Below are positions 22,831-32,772 of a stretch of DNA of 64,000 nt, in pieces. Below the pieces are notes generated by a model, which saw nothing but the letters and a program-made list of their open reading frames with translations, did not search any database and had not been told where the DNA came from. The position numbers and the translations under genes were made by a program. The stretch lies in NCBI GenBank assembly GCA_039707655.1, contig CM077664.1:201308195-201372194 (forward strand), written 5' to 3'. Every line of letters begins with the position of its first letter. Position 1 is the first letter of the stretch. This DNA is from Elymus sibiricus (Eukaryota; Streptophyta; Magnoliopsida; Poales; Poaceae).

Positions 22831-23030
22831 AACTAACTGAACATAAACTCAATCAAGACACTATACAAGAGTTCATCAAATCTAGAAATCCAGTTAACTA
22901 ACTATAAAGAAATTCAATCAACACACTATACAAGAGTTCAACAATTCGAAAATTCAGGTTAACTAACTGTTAAGAAATTCAATTATCCTGCTTTCCAGTT
23001 AATTTTACTACTATACTGCCCAAAAATTTC
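22826..23030 (+). repeat. Tandem repeat, 65-base unit, three copies
   Basis: CAGTTAACTAACT-type starts occur at 22826, 22891 and 22955, each followed by AAATTCAATCAA…ACTATACAAGAGTTCA. Weaker echoes continue to about 23080. It directly follows the LTR-like leader and may belong to that element. Confidence 0.7.
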
Positions 23031-23080
23031 AGTTAGCAAACTGTACCCGTGTATAGAAATTCAATTACCAAACTGTACAA

Positions 23081-24370
23081 TTTTTTGAGTTGCTGCACTT
23101 CAATACTCTCCAAATAAACTTGTCCCATATGTAACATTTCAACACTAAAGTTGCTACATCTGCTTTCCTCATGTCCATGATCAACGATTTTGTATGGAAA
23201 AATTGATACATTTAAAACCCCCAAATAAATCCTAAGACGAACCTAGATGGAGGGGGTCAATGCTGTTGGGAATGAAGCAATATGAATCCCTTGGTCATCA
23301 CAACATGAATTAACAATGAAAAAAAATGATGACCTCAGCGCATGATCAAATACCACTATAACCCTAAAGAAACAAGGGAGAGAGGGGTGAGAGAATCGGG
23401 AGGGAGGGAACCAATGACTCACCATACGACGGTATTGCTTCGTCGCGTAGTCCATGATGAGAGTCGTCCATCATCACCTCCAACAACGGGTGCCGTCAGG
23501 CTCCACCTCCGCTTTGGAATGATCGGGAAAGAGAGAAGACAAGGAGACGAAGCAGCTTGTACTGCAAGCGAATATGCTTAGCAATTGTGGGGCCTATGAG
23601 CAAATGTCAAATGCTTGTAGCCTTCCGCCGTCCCAGGGGCTTTTTTGTGGTATTTAGCTCAACGCCAAGGAGTTTTCTAAAAAAAATTGTAGCGTGTCGA
23701 CGCCTCCCCATTCCCACCCACTGACAATGGGCCACGAGACATGCTTGCTGGCACGCCACAGGAGCACCGTAACAGCTACGAACAGATATCATCGTATATG
23801 AATGTAATCGCAAGTTTATGCACTTAAACAATATATATTTTACAAGTTCTAGCACCAAAAATACTTCCCACATATCCAAATATAAGATGTTTATGCCAGA
23901 AATCCAATTTGACTCTAGGGAGCATATGCTCCTGCTCGCCAAAAATGTATTTTGCAAATGTAAAAAAAGTTAGAAAACAAATACATGTGTTCATTGTCAC
24001 ACCCAAATGCTACCTGCAAATTTTTAGGGGAAAAACTTAAGCATTTTGATCTATGTAAAATAAATAAATCGAACATCAAATGTTACACTTAATTTTGTTT
24101 TTTCACCGACGAAGCACTGCTACTCCATTTCGCATGAAAATTATCAAACACACTTGTTACACTATCGTGAACATCTAATTTTTTTTTTCAGGATTTTTAA
24201 ATTTATTTCAAATTTACTGTTCATCCATGAGCATATGCTCCCCGTAGTCAAAACCGCTCCGCAGTTTAAATTACAGAGGAAGTATCATTTGCCACGCAAA
24301 AAAAAGGGGGGGGGGGGGGGGCGAAGTATCATTCAACACAAGTTCTACTCCATAAATTAGGACACCACCA
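23081..24370. other. Intergenic region upstream of the PPR gene, one possible inverted-repeat element
   Basis: No gene is recognised. The phrase GAGCATATGCTCC occurs at 23919-23931 and at 24229-24241, bracketing about 300 AT-rich bases, which may mark a small DNA transposon. A run of 16 G (24306-24321) lies about 60 bases before the PPR start codon. No TATA box for the PPR gene could be supported. Confidence 0.4.
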
Positions 24371-24382
24371 TTGGGGATCCGC

Positions 24383-26470
24383 ATGGGGAAATTCCGCGGC
24401 CAGCTCTCCCGCCCACCGGACACCAACACCTCACTCCGCCTCGCCGCCCAACTCCAGTCATGCGGCCGCGCCGGCGACCTCCGCCTCGCCCGCCGCCTCC
24501 ATGCGCGCTTCGCGCTCTCCGGCGCCGCCGCCGCCTCTGCCTTCCTCACCAACCACCTCATCACCATGTACTCCCACTGCGCCGACGTCCGCTCCGCGCT
24601 CCGCCTCTTCCACGCCATGCCCCGACCCAACCTCGTCTCCTGGACCACTCTCATCTCCGGCCTCGCCCAGAACTCCATGCACCGCGACGCGCTCGCCGCG
24701 TTCGCGTCCATGCGCCGCGCCGGTCTCGCGCCCACGCAGTTCGCGCTCTCCAGCGCCGCGCGCGCCGCGGCTGCCCTCGCCGCCCCGGGCCCCGGCGCGC
24801 AGCTGCACTGTGTCGGCGTCAGGCTCGGTTTCGACGGAGAGCTATTCGTCGCAAGTAACCTCGCGGATATGTACTCCAAGTCCGGGCTCCTGGCTGACGC
24901 GTGCAGGGTGTTTGATCAAATGCCGCACAAGGATACTGTTGCATGGACTGCCATGATCGATGGGTATGCCAAGAACGGGAGCCTTGAGAAGGCCGCTCTA
25001 GCTTTCCGGGATATGAAACGAGAGGGACTAGTTGGAACTGACCAGCATGTGTACTGCAGTGTTTTGAGTGCATCGGGAGGGCTCAAGGATGGATGGCTTG
25101 GCCGATCCATCCACTCTGCTGTAATGAAGGCAGGGTTTGAACTGGAGGTTGCTGTGAGGAATGCGCTCACTGACATGTACGCTAAGGCTGCGGACATGGA
25201 GAATGCTGCTCGCGTGGTGAAGATTGACCCTGGAGGTTGGAATGTTGTGTCAGCCACCTCGCTGATTGATGGCTACGTCGAGACTGATAGTGTCGAGGAG
25301 GCCCTTCGAATATTTCTTGAACTGCAGAGGCGAGGAGTTGAACCCAATGAATTTACTTTCTCAAGCATGATCAAGGGATGTGCCACGCAGGCTCTGCTTG
25401 AACAAGGCGCTCAGTTCCATGCTCACGTGATCAAGACAAATATTATCAGTGACTCCTTTGTCAGTTCCACCCTTATGGATATGTATGGTAAATGTGGCCT
25501 CGTTAGTTTGTCCGTTCAGTTATTTAATGAGGTTGAACACCATACTGATATTGCTTGGAATGCGGTAATCAATGTATTTGCACAACATGGTCATGGTAGG
25601 GAAGCCATCCAAGCTTTCGATAGGATGACCTCAAGTGGTATCAGGCCAAATCACATTACATTTGTCAGCCTGCTTACAGCATGCAGTCATGCTGGGTTAG
25701 TGGATGACGGACTGAAATATTTTAACTCCATGAAGAATGCCCATGGCATTAAGGCTAAGGAGGAGCACTATTCCTGTATCATTGATATGTATGGTCGAGC
25801 TGGGAGACTAGCCGAAGCAGAGAAATTTATACACGAGATGCCTATCAAACCCAATGTCTATGGTTGGTGCTCCTTGCTTGGAGCTTGCCGGATGCGAGGA
25901 AACAAGGAGCTGGGCGAGTTTGCGGCACAAAACATAATGGAGCTTGAGCCAGATAACACTGGTGTTCACGTATCCCTTTCTGGGATCTATGCATCATTAG
26001 GCCAATGGGAGGATGTGAAGGCAATCAGGAAGTTGATGAGGGATAGCAGGATTAAGAAGCTTCCTGGTTTTAGCTGGGTCGATGCTAATAACAAAACTCA
26101 TGTTTTTTCATCCGAAGATTGGTCACATCCACAGCAGGAGAAGATATATAAAAAACTTGAGGAACTCTATGAGAGGATAAAGGAGGAAGGTTACGTCCCA
26201 GACACACGCTCCTTACCATGTAATTTGGAAGATACTGCAAAGGAGAGGATTCTGCATTATCACAGTGAGCGGATTGCCGTAGCTTTTGCTTTGATAAGCA
26301 TGCCTGCTACAAAACCAATCATTGTGAAGAAGAATTTGCGTATCTGTGTAGACTGTCATTCTGCACTGAAGTTCATTTCTAAGGTTGAAAGCAGGGATAT
26401 TATTGTTAGAGATAACTCCAGGTTCCACCATTTTGCGAAAGGGAGGTGTTCCTGTGAAGATTACTGGTGA
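24383..26470 (+). CDS. Pentatricopeptide repeat protein, PLS class with E and DYW domains
   Basis: Organelle RNA-binding protein, 695 aa, one exon. PPR tracts bind single-stranded RNA, and the DYW domain is the cytidine deaminase used for C-to-U editing in mitochondria or plastids. Seen: about 12-14 PPR units of P, L and S length from residue 20 to 510 (SWTTLISGLAQN, AWTAMIDGYAKNGSLEKA, WNAVINVFAQHGHGREAIQAF), then E/E+ (to about 600) and DYW. Deaminase zinc residues are present: HSE at 627-629 and CVDC at 655-658, plus CSC at 689-691 and the terminal DYW (693-695). The start is the ATG at 24383; TTG at 24371 is not a plausible plant start. GC content is very high at the 5' end (24.4-24.9 kb) and falls later, the usual grass gradient. 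No frame damage is seen. The N-terminus (GKFRGQLSRPPDTN) is basic and Ser/Pro-containing as a targeting peptide might be; target organelle and editing sites are unknown. Confidence 0.95.
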   Translation: MGKFRGQLSRPPDTNTSLRLAAQLQSCGRAGDLRLARRLHARFALSGAAAASAFLTNHLITMYSHCADVRSALRLFHAMPRPNLVSWTTLISGLAQNSMHRDALAAFASMRRAGLAPTQFALSSAARAAAALAAPGPGAQLHCVGVRLGFDGELFVASNLADMYSKSGLLADACRVFDQMPHKDTVAWTAMIDGYAKNGSLEKAALAFRDMKREGLVGTDQHVYCSVLSASGGLKDGWLGRSIHSAVMKAGFELEVAVRNALTDMYAKAADMENAARVVKIDPGGWNVVSATSLIDGYVETDSVEEALRIFLELQRRGVEPNEFTFSSMIKGCATQALLEQGAQFHAHVIKTNIISDSFVSSTLMDMYGKCGLVSLSVQLFNEVEHHTDIAWNAVINVFAQHGHGREAIQAFDRMTSSGIRPNHITFVSLLTACSHAGLVDDGLKYFNSMKNAHGIKAKEEHYSCIIDMYGRAGRLAEAEKFIHEMPIKPNVYGWCSLLGACRMRGNKELGEFAAQNIMELEPDNTGVHVSLSGIYASLGQWEDVKAIRKLMRDSRIKKLPGFSWVDANNKTHVFSSEDWSHPQQEKIYKKLEELYERIKEEGYVPDTRSLPCNLEDTAKERILHYHSERIAVAFALISMPATKPIIVKKNLRICVDCHSALKFISKVESRDIIVRDNSRFHHFAKGRCSCEDYW

Positions 26471-27070
26471 TCAACTCATCTCTCTTCTTTTGCATCAGCA
26501 TGAGCATTCTTGAATTGCTGCCATCTGTCCATTTCACGGTGCTTCAGTTTTATGTCACTATATTTGAATGCATGCTGTCAAAACAATATTGATTCTATGG
26601 TGAAATATGGTGCTAAACTGCTATTTTGAAAAGGAATGGGGGAAAAAATGCAAGACCATAGCTCATTGGTACGGGCCATTAACTGCCCGCCGGTAAACAA
26701 GCACATACTCGCCAATGCTTGTACCTGTGCATGCCATGAATGCAGATATAGATATGTTTGTCCAGTTGAAATGGTTTCTAGCTATAGTTTACAAGGCACA
26801 GTACCTAAAAAAATCTATTCTAAATGACTGCGGCCCTGTAAAAAAAGACAAAGCTCTCTGCAACTACAACTCCCCCATTGCTTGGTTTAAGTTTTTAAAG
26901 GATTTCTGGTAGGTAATGAACTCCATTGACCAAAATAAGTTCTCTGCAACTCCCCCATTCCACACTAAACACATTCATGTTTCTTCAAGCTGGGTTCAGT
27001 TAAGTGTATAGTAGCGGTTAATAAAATTGGATGAGGACATTGCGAAATTGAACATTTTGAAGAAATTTCT
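26471..27070. other. PPR 3' region and intergenic spacer
   Basis: Non-coding sequence after the PPR stop. It likely contains the PPR 3' untranslated region at its left end. CAAGCTCTCTGCAACTACAACTCCCCCATT-like wording at about 26852-26880 is echoed at 26939-26957, a small direct repeat. Nothing else is recognised. Confidence 0.4.
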
Positions 27071-27073
27071 TAC

Positions 27074-27170
27074 CTGGGCCTTCTTCTCAGTATAGAAGGA
27101 AACACTAGTAGTTGATTTAAAGAGCACCCCAGCTAGAGGACCAGCTTCAGTTGATAGGTAGAATTGGTAC
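27074..27170 (-). pseudogene. Isolated exon fragment of a GEM-like GRAM-domain gene
   Basis: On the minus strand the segment reads FYLSTEAGPLAGVLFKST then FYTEKKAQ, followed by an intact splice donor (CAG then GTAAGAAA at 27073). It matches the GRAM region CYLSTTAGPIAGMLFIST of the fuller gene at 41.9-43.0 kb. No other exons are visible nearby, and a LINE scrap abuts it, so it is a relic. It is too diverged to be a recent copy of the gene in this window. Confidence 0.6.
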
Positions 27171-27595
27171 GTCCTCGACATTCACTTCTTTCAAGAGATG
27201 TTTGGAACGCCATACTTCAACGGGTTGTGCCCTTTGTAACATTGGCACCTCTAAAACGGGTGATCATTCCTACTTCGACTGCCCTTTTACATTCACTCGC
27301 TGGCACAAAAGTGGGACTTCAGTGGGTAGATTGCAGTGGATGCAGCATCCTCCATATCCCCTTCTTCATGGAGATCCATCATAGCAGCATGGCACATCTG
27401 GAAACAAATGAATGCTAAGATCTTTGACAGCATATCACCTAGCAATAGCATTAGGTCTTGGGAACACCTCTTTGGCAGAGAGATCGTGGTTCACTCTTTT
27501 AGATTCATAGGGGAGTCTGATCAGTCTCAGTGGCTGGGCAGATTCTATAACTTCATTCTTCTAAGGCTCGGCCAGTCTCCTTGTAAATAGTTGCT
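27171..27595 (+). mobile_element. LINE C-terminal fragment with zf-RVT zinc knuckle, frameshifted
   Basis: Three successive frames together read as the end of a plant LINE polyprotein: CALCNIGTSKTGDHSYFDCP (zinc-knuckle C-X2-C…H-X4-C, near 27228-27290), then a Trp-rich link, then AAWHIWKQMNAKIFD and a stop near 27588. At least two frameshifts separate them, so it is dead. It directly adjoins the GEM-like relic. Confidence 0.6.
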
Positions 27596-27830
27596 TGTGC
27601 ATTTCTGGCCCTCCTTTTATTGTAAATATTTTACCTTTATCAGGATAAATATACACTGCTTGGATCTCCCTACTGCTTCTGTCAAAAGATATTAATATTT
27701 CGAGCCTGAAGAATCCCTGCACTCATCTTCTTTTCCGCCCTAAAAGCTTCAAAGTGTCCTGAAGCTGCTGAAACATTAGTCAATTTGCAAGCGTTTGGAC
27801 CTAATAAGATGGCCACATAATATCTATACC

Positions 27831-27845
27831 TTTTTTTTTGAAACG
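27831..27845 (-). mobile_element. 15-base poly(T) retroposon footprint with 15-17-base direct repeats
   Basis: CACATAATATCTATA is present at 27814-27828 and 27846-27860, with only TTTTTTTTTGAAACG (after CC) between. The duplicated target includes the first bases of the Helitron 5' end, so this insertion came after the Helitron. Confidence 0.55.
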
Positions 27846-27860
27846 CACATAATATCTATA

Positions 27861-29844
27861 TCTATACCTACTAATAAAGGACGATGTGTTTCTCCGATTT
27901 TTTCGTCCATTCACCACCAAAGAATCGCCCCTGTAATTTTGATGGAAATTACACCATGTCACCCATAAGTGAAATAAAAACATAAATTTCGTCGGTCACC
28001 CCTACAATAGGTTGAAAAAAATATAGATGACAGTTTGGGGGATCAAATACGAAACATTATGTAGAGTTATAAGGCTGCAGCGACCAACTCAGCGAGCATA
28101 TGCTTGTGCAAAGAAGAGAGATTCTTTTTAGCAGTACAAAGGAGATAAAGCATGGATATTCTATGTTCAAATAGTCTCACATCATGCTCAAATAGTCTCA
28201 CATCGCTCCAGTACATATACCAAGTTGTCTGCAAAATCAACAAGCACTTGGGTATCAACAGACAGAGGCCTAGGACCCGTTTATCCTTAGGGGACAGGAG
28301 GACGGTCGGTCTAACATCTTAATGATTAGGAAGGAATTAAATGGGCAATGGATGGAGGAGTTGCACGAATATATGAATATGGTGTCCTATATACATGCAA
28401 GGAGGCGACTTGGTCAGAGGGTTAGCTATGAACCCGTGTGCATGCATGTCAATCAAAGATGCCCATGTACAAATTTGATGCTTAAAGAGAAAGAGATATC
28501 GTGGGATGTGTGCGCACAAAAATAACACAAAGGAATTACCCAGGGAGGTGAGAGGGGCTATGCGTTGTGCGGTACAAGCATTGCCTGCAACGAGGTGAGA
28601 GGCACGGTGCGAGCATTTGCATGTAACGATAATAATAACGCAAAGGAATTACCCACGTGAGAGGGGCTATGCGTTGCGTGCGAGCATTACAATTTGCATG
28701 TAACAATAATTAACACAAAGGCAAGGAATTTAGGTGACCGACCTTAGACCCCAACAACTATGTATGCTCCTGGTATTCTCTTGGTTTTCTTGTCACTGAC
28801 CATACAAGAGCTCCATCATACCTTGTTGAAGTTTTTTATCATTATAAAAGTAGTATTATATATTTTCTGACAAGATTTTACTGCTGCTTAGTCTGTTTAT
28901 CATAGAAGTGATCCACGACATCATCAATGAGAGATGCTCAGACCTGCTTTAGGATACGAGGATGTTTAATCTAACGTCCTTGTCATACCAAGAAGGATTT
29001 AGCTGAAGGTTTGCGATTGAGGAGAATGAACCGGTGTTATTAACAACTTAAAGTGTTCCTTGGCCACTGATGTCACACACCATCTTTCTTTCAAAAACCA
29101 CCGCACACTGCTTTTGGTTAAATATATATATTTTTAGTATTAAATGCTTGTTACATTTGTTTGAAGATATTGATGATGGCAATATCACGCTGAAAAATAT
29201 ATAATAATTTGTGATACATTGTATATTTTATGCACCGTTTGATCACTGGATTTAAAAAGCATTTATCGAATTATATGGCACTGGTAGGATGGAACACCTG
29301 TTTGAAATGCTCTGCAAATGGAAAGAACATACATGCATATGTTGTTCCTCATCTTTTCTTCTGTCTCGATGGATAAAAGTACAATGTAGAGCTAGAGGAA
29401 GACACCATCATTGCTCTTCGTGCCAAATGCGAGGTTACAATTGCTGCATGATCTCCATCCTTTATTTTCATCTGTTGGCTCTGCTGGTGGGAACCATGGC
29501 CAAAACAAAATCGCAAAGCCATGCATGGCAGTGATAGCAAAAAGCAGAACCAAACATGATATGATGGAAATAGTCTAAATGTCAACAGAAGAGAGTGTGT
29601 AGTGGTCACAAAATGGGAAGGGAGCCACCCGTGTTTGTGACAACATAGAATGAACAGTTTGCTTATATATTTTTATTCTGTAGAAACGAACGGGTTGGGA
29701 TTGGAACAGGTGAATCACTAGGGTGCATGTTGATCGTAAGAGAGGTAGAACTTAAATATAATCTCAGCAAATTCAGAATATGATCTTATTTATCTTTTCA
29801 TGAAAACACTTGTATTCTGTGGCAACACACGGACACTCAACTAG
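27861..29844 (+). mobile_element. Helitron-like element, plus strand
   Basis: The 5' end TCTATACCTACTAATAAAGG follows an A, and the 3' end is CTAG (29841-29844) followed by T, as Helitrons insert between A and T. Upstream of the terminus lies a degenerate hairpin (TGTGGCAACACACGGACA) matching the CCGTTGCAACGCACGG hairpin of the cluster at 44-60 kb. It has no Rep/helicase frame, so it is non-autonomous. Its 5' end may have been duplicated by a small retroposon insertion, in which case the true terminus is at 27823. Confidence 0.6.
28521..28735 (+). repeat. Imperfect direct repeats inside the Helitron
   Basis: AATAACRCAAAGGAATTACCCA occurs at 28521 and 28634, with a shorter echo at 28711. Each is followed by GTGAGAGGGGCTATGCGTTG and a GCGAGCATT…TTGCATGTAAC phrase. 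These look like local tandem duplications. Confidence 0.6.
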
Positions 29845-30789
29845 TAAAATAAGAAGAATGGCATGAGAAGTTTAAGATGTTCACCAACACCTTTTTTTGT
29901 ATTCTTTTTACATTTGATGCATCGTGTTCTCATCAAATAAATGTGGGAACCTTCTGTATGTGCAATACATCACTGTTTTTCAATCAGTTTCAACGTGGGG
30001 CACATCATTCTTCCTTAGAAATGTAATGGAAAAATGTGGCTTTACTGTTCTTATATCAAGGGAAGCTAAATATGGCTTTCTTTCTACTTTTTCATTTGAA
30101 TAGGCACCTGAAGGCACTTAAAATATAGTTATGCATCCTAGCTGAAAGGCTTCATTATTTTGGGTATCTTCTCTTTGCCTCTTTACCAAAGAATTCTTTT
30201 CATTTGAAAATGTGGCACTAGACCAATCCTTGTACCATGTATCCCTTTGTGGGGATGCTGCGTGAGGTTGACGACCCTGGAGCCTGTCATTGTCTGTCTC
30301 ATGAAAGGCGTAGCTTAGTAAATAGCAACTTAACTTCTTAGGAAAATCATGAATATTATCTTTGTGAGACGTATATGTTTGCAAGGGAAAATGGACGCAA
30401 AGTGTTATTGCTTGAAACTTGTTTCCTTGCTCTTGATTAGTGGGGAAATGATCTCGGTTGATAACCTGTTAAGTGTTTGTCATGCTACCACAGTGGGCCT
30501 AACATGAATGACGAGGGTAGTTGCAAAGGGAGTATGAAGGTAGACATGTAGTACCTCTAGTTTGGTTGACAAGTTGTGAGACGATAATGTGTACTTCTTC
30601 CCGGATTCGACCAACGAGACCGACAGTGGGGGAGCTTCAACGTGATGAGAGGGAGCTAAATGAGTCTTAAACATAATTGAGGGGGCTAATCTAGTGTATT
30701 ATGTTAAGTTTGGCCTAAATAGTGTTAAATATTATGTGTTTACGTAAAGATATAAATTTGGTTGAGGGGGGCTATGGCCCCCTTTGACC
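29845..30789. other. Intergenic, nothing firmly recognised
   Basis: The only notable frame is on the minus strand (30384-30118, 88 aa, hydrophilic, containing RDTWYKDWSSATFSNEK). It could be a gene scrap, but I recognise no family. No transposon ends are clear. Confidence 0.35.
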
Positions 30790-31230
30790 CTCACTAAGCT
30801 CTGCCATTGGAGACCGTCCTGATCCTGCTCCTTCCTCGTGCGGTAGCCCTTGGCCTTCTCCTCGAGCTGTCATTTCTCGTTCTCCATGGCCTCTCCTTTC
30901 TGCACGTTCTTCCTCTTGTACGTCCAGTACTTCTCTTGAACCATGCGTAGGAGCAGTGGCATACCCAGGGGGTGTGCCATGGCACACCCAGGTTTTTGGA
31001 AAACATTTTTTCACCATGTAAAAATTAGCTGATTTTTAAGGTCCATGCAAGCTAATTGAAATATACCTCAATTTTTTCAAAGTGTGCACACCCTTCATTT
31101 TATTTCTAGATCCGCCACTGCGTAGGAGGTAGCCCAATCCTCCTATGACTGCACCCAATGCAGGGATGAAGACCCGTGCCATCCAACCATACCGTGCGGA
31201 TGCGGCTCCCCACCTGCTGCCATGCCTGCA
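30790..31230 (-). pseudogene. Small membrane-protein pseudogene interrupted by a hAT MITE
   Basis: Ignoring the insertion and one 8-base duplication, the minus strand reads through RYGWMARVFIPALGAVIGG, GYLLRMVQEKYWTYKRKNVQ and KGEAMENEK. This is a hydrophobic, possibly membrane-spanning segment followed by a Lys-rich tail. A TGA follows ENEK, after which the same frame continues in the same style (QLEEKAKGYRTRKEQDQ), so the stop is probably a mutation. The look is of a short plant organellar or membrane protein, but I cannot name it. Two lesions, the MITE and the stop, make it a pseudogene. Confidence 0.5.
30954..31120. mobile_element. hAT MITE, 167 bases, 8-base target duplication
   Basis: The ends CAGTGGCATAC and GATCCGCCACTG are inverted repeats, and both arms contain GGTGTGC-type wording in opposite senses. 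CGTAGGAG flanks both sides exactly (30946-30953, 31121-31128). Confidence 0.85.
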
Positions 31231-31727
31231 CAACTACACAAAACTGATGTTAAAAAAAGCAAAGGGGAGAAGAAGGCAAACAGCAAAACCTCAGTTGATC
31301 ACAGTAGGAGGCTAGGAGCGATGGGCAATGTAGAATTGTAGATGCTTTAAAATGAGGTGGAGTATATATAGCGCACGTGAGTCACCATCCCCGACGGCTG
31401 AAAAAATAAATAAGCCCTCCAATTTTCTTCTTCTTTCTAATAGCTACCTGGGTGCACAGGGCACCGGGTGCAAAACTTTTTCTTTGTAAGTTCCTTGCAA
31501 ACTTTAGTGTGTGACACCCCATCTTCAAATGGAATTTATTGGTGATTATATGCTAGGACGCCCGATCATTTCCTCTCTGGGTCCGCCCCTACACACATAG
31601 CTCTACCACTATATATAGTCTTACTGTGAGATGGTCTGAGATTGTATAATAACTAGTTCATGCTCAAATCCTGAATGAACCCATTGGCAAAAAATTCTGG
31701 CCTGATGGATGCTACGGTCAGCAGATA
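31231..31727. other. Intergenic spacer left of the CACTA element
   Basis: No gene or clear element is seen. The phrase GGGTGCACAGGGCACCGGGTGCAAAA (31449-31475 region) is a local inverted/direct repeat. Confidence 0.35.
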
Positions 31728-31739
31728 CACTACTAGGGA

Positions 31740-31980
31740 AAAGCCTAGTAGTAGCGCTGGAAATACCCATACCAGTAGCGCTGGCGGCAGCGCTACTGAT
31801 AAGGCGCTACAGCTAAGTTTTAGCAGTAGCGCTGTTTCAACCAGCGCTACTGGTAAGTATAGTTAGCAGTAGCGCTGTAGAGAACAGCGCTACTACTAAC
31901 TATCTGTAGCGCTGCACCACAACAAACGCTGCTGCTAAACCAGCGCTGCTGCTAGACGCCCACCAGCGTTACTGCTAAGA
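31740..31980. repeat. CACTA left subterminal repeat array
   Basis: About ten copies of the AGTAGCGCTG core in both senses (AGCAGTAGCGCTG … CAGCGCTACTGCT), many paired as small hairpins. In En/Spm such motifs bind the element's TNP1/TNPA-type protein during transposition. Confidence 0.9.
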
Positions 31981-32241
31981 TTACTGCTTTCGCGTATTTA
32001 TTTCCCCTCTACGTATTTGTGCTGTATTTGTGCATGCTCTATACAGTAGTTTCATCATATCATAATAAACATACAATATTCTCATCATATCATACACATA
32101 CAGTAGTCTCGTCATATCATCATCATCATCATCATCATCCAACACAAATATCATCATCTCGAAAATAGCGATACACAAGTCATGTCTCGAATAAATGCAA
32201 CTGCATGGTCATGGCACACACACAAGTTTCATCATCTCTAT

Positions 32242-32496
32242 CTAAACCATGATGTAGAAGAGAAGAGCGATCAGTATGAGCAAGAGCGCGACTATGTAGT
32301 ACTTCTTGAGGCGCCGGTTTCGCTCCCTCTCTTGCCGGAGCGTCCACCTCAAGTAACTATTTTCCGCTTCGGCTCTGCTGTCGAACCCTCTGTGGCTAGC
32401 GCCCGGGTACCTGTCCACCTGGGCCTGAGCGTCTGGCCAGTGGTCGTACACTCCTGGAACCCTCCCAATGAATATGGCGTAGCAGTCCTTCGCCAT
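32242..32496 (-). CDS. 84-aa protein: RNase H1 N-terminal-like domain plus C-terminal membrane anchor (CACTA cargo)
   Basis: The ATG at 32496 has a good context (GAGATGG); an in-frame ATG lies 7 codons upstream at 32517. Residues 4-48 (CYAIFIGRVPGVYDHW … AQVDRYPGASHRGFDSRAEA) match the RNase H1 N-terminal, hybrid-binding domain pattern: YA-hydrophobic-xGRxPGVYxxW, QVxxFPGAxxxxFxxxxEAExYL. Known domains of this kind bind RNA:DNA hybrids or dsRNA. No RNase H catalytic domain follows. A basic Arg-rich linker (RQERERNRRLKK) leads to a 19-residue hydrophobic C-terminus ending in IMV, so a tail-anchored membrane protein is predicted. It lies downstream of the Ulp1-like gene on the same strand and could be a separate gene or a last exon. 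Codons are undamaged. Its role in the transposon is unknown. Confidence 0.65.
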   Translation of the reverse strand: MAKDCYAIFIGRVPGVYDHWPDAQAQVDRYPGASHRGFDSRAEAENSYLRWTLRQERERNRRLKKYYIVALLLILIALLFYIMV

Positions 32497-32772
32497 CTCT
32501 GATCTATGTACCTGCATCGTCAGTTGATGAATTCATCGATAATATGCAACATAATGTACTTGAGAAACACGAAGAGACAGAGTTAGCAAAATACAAGCAA
32601 CCTATAGTAAACATAACTAACGAAGTTCCTCGTACCCAAACTAATTAACTAGAGCGATCTACGCTAGTTCAGGAGGACGGTTTAATTACATCACAGAGTT
32701 TCGTCGTGCATAAATTCAAAGTTTTGTCATAGGAAGACAGTAGTGACTAAACAGACACATTGTCATCGTCAA

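Noticed and set aside
24371..24382. Upstream TTG as start of the PPR protein
   Set aside because: Plants rarely use TTG, and ATG lies four codons downstream at 24383.
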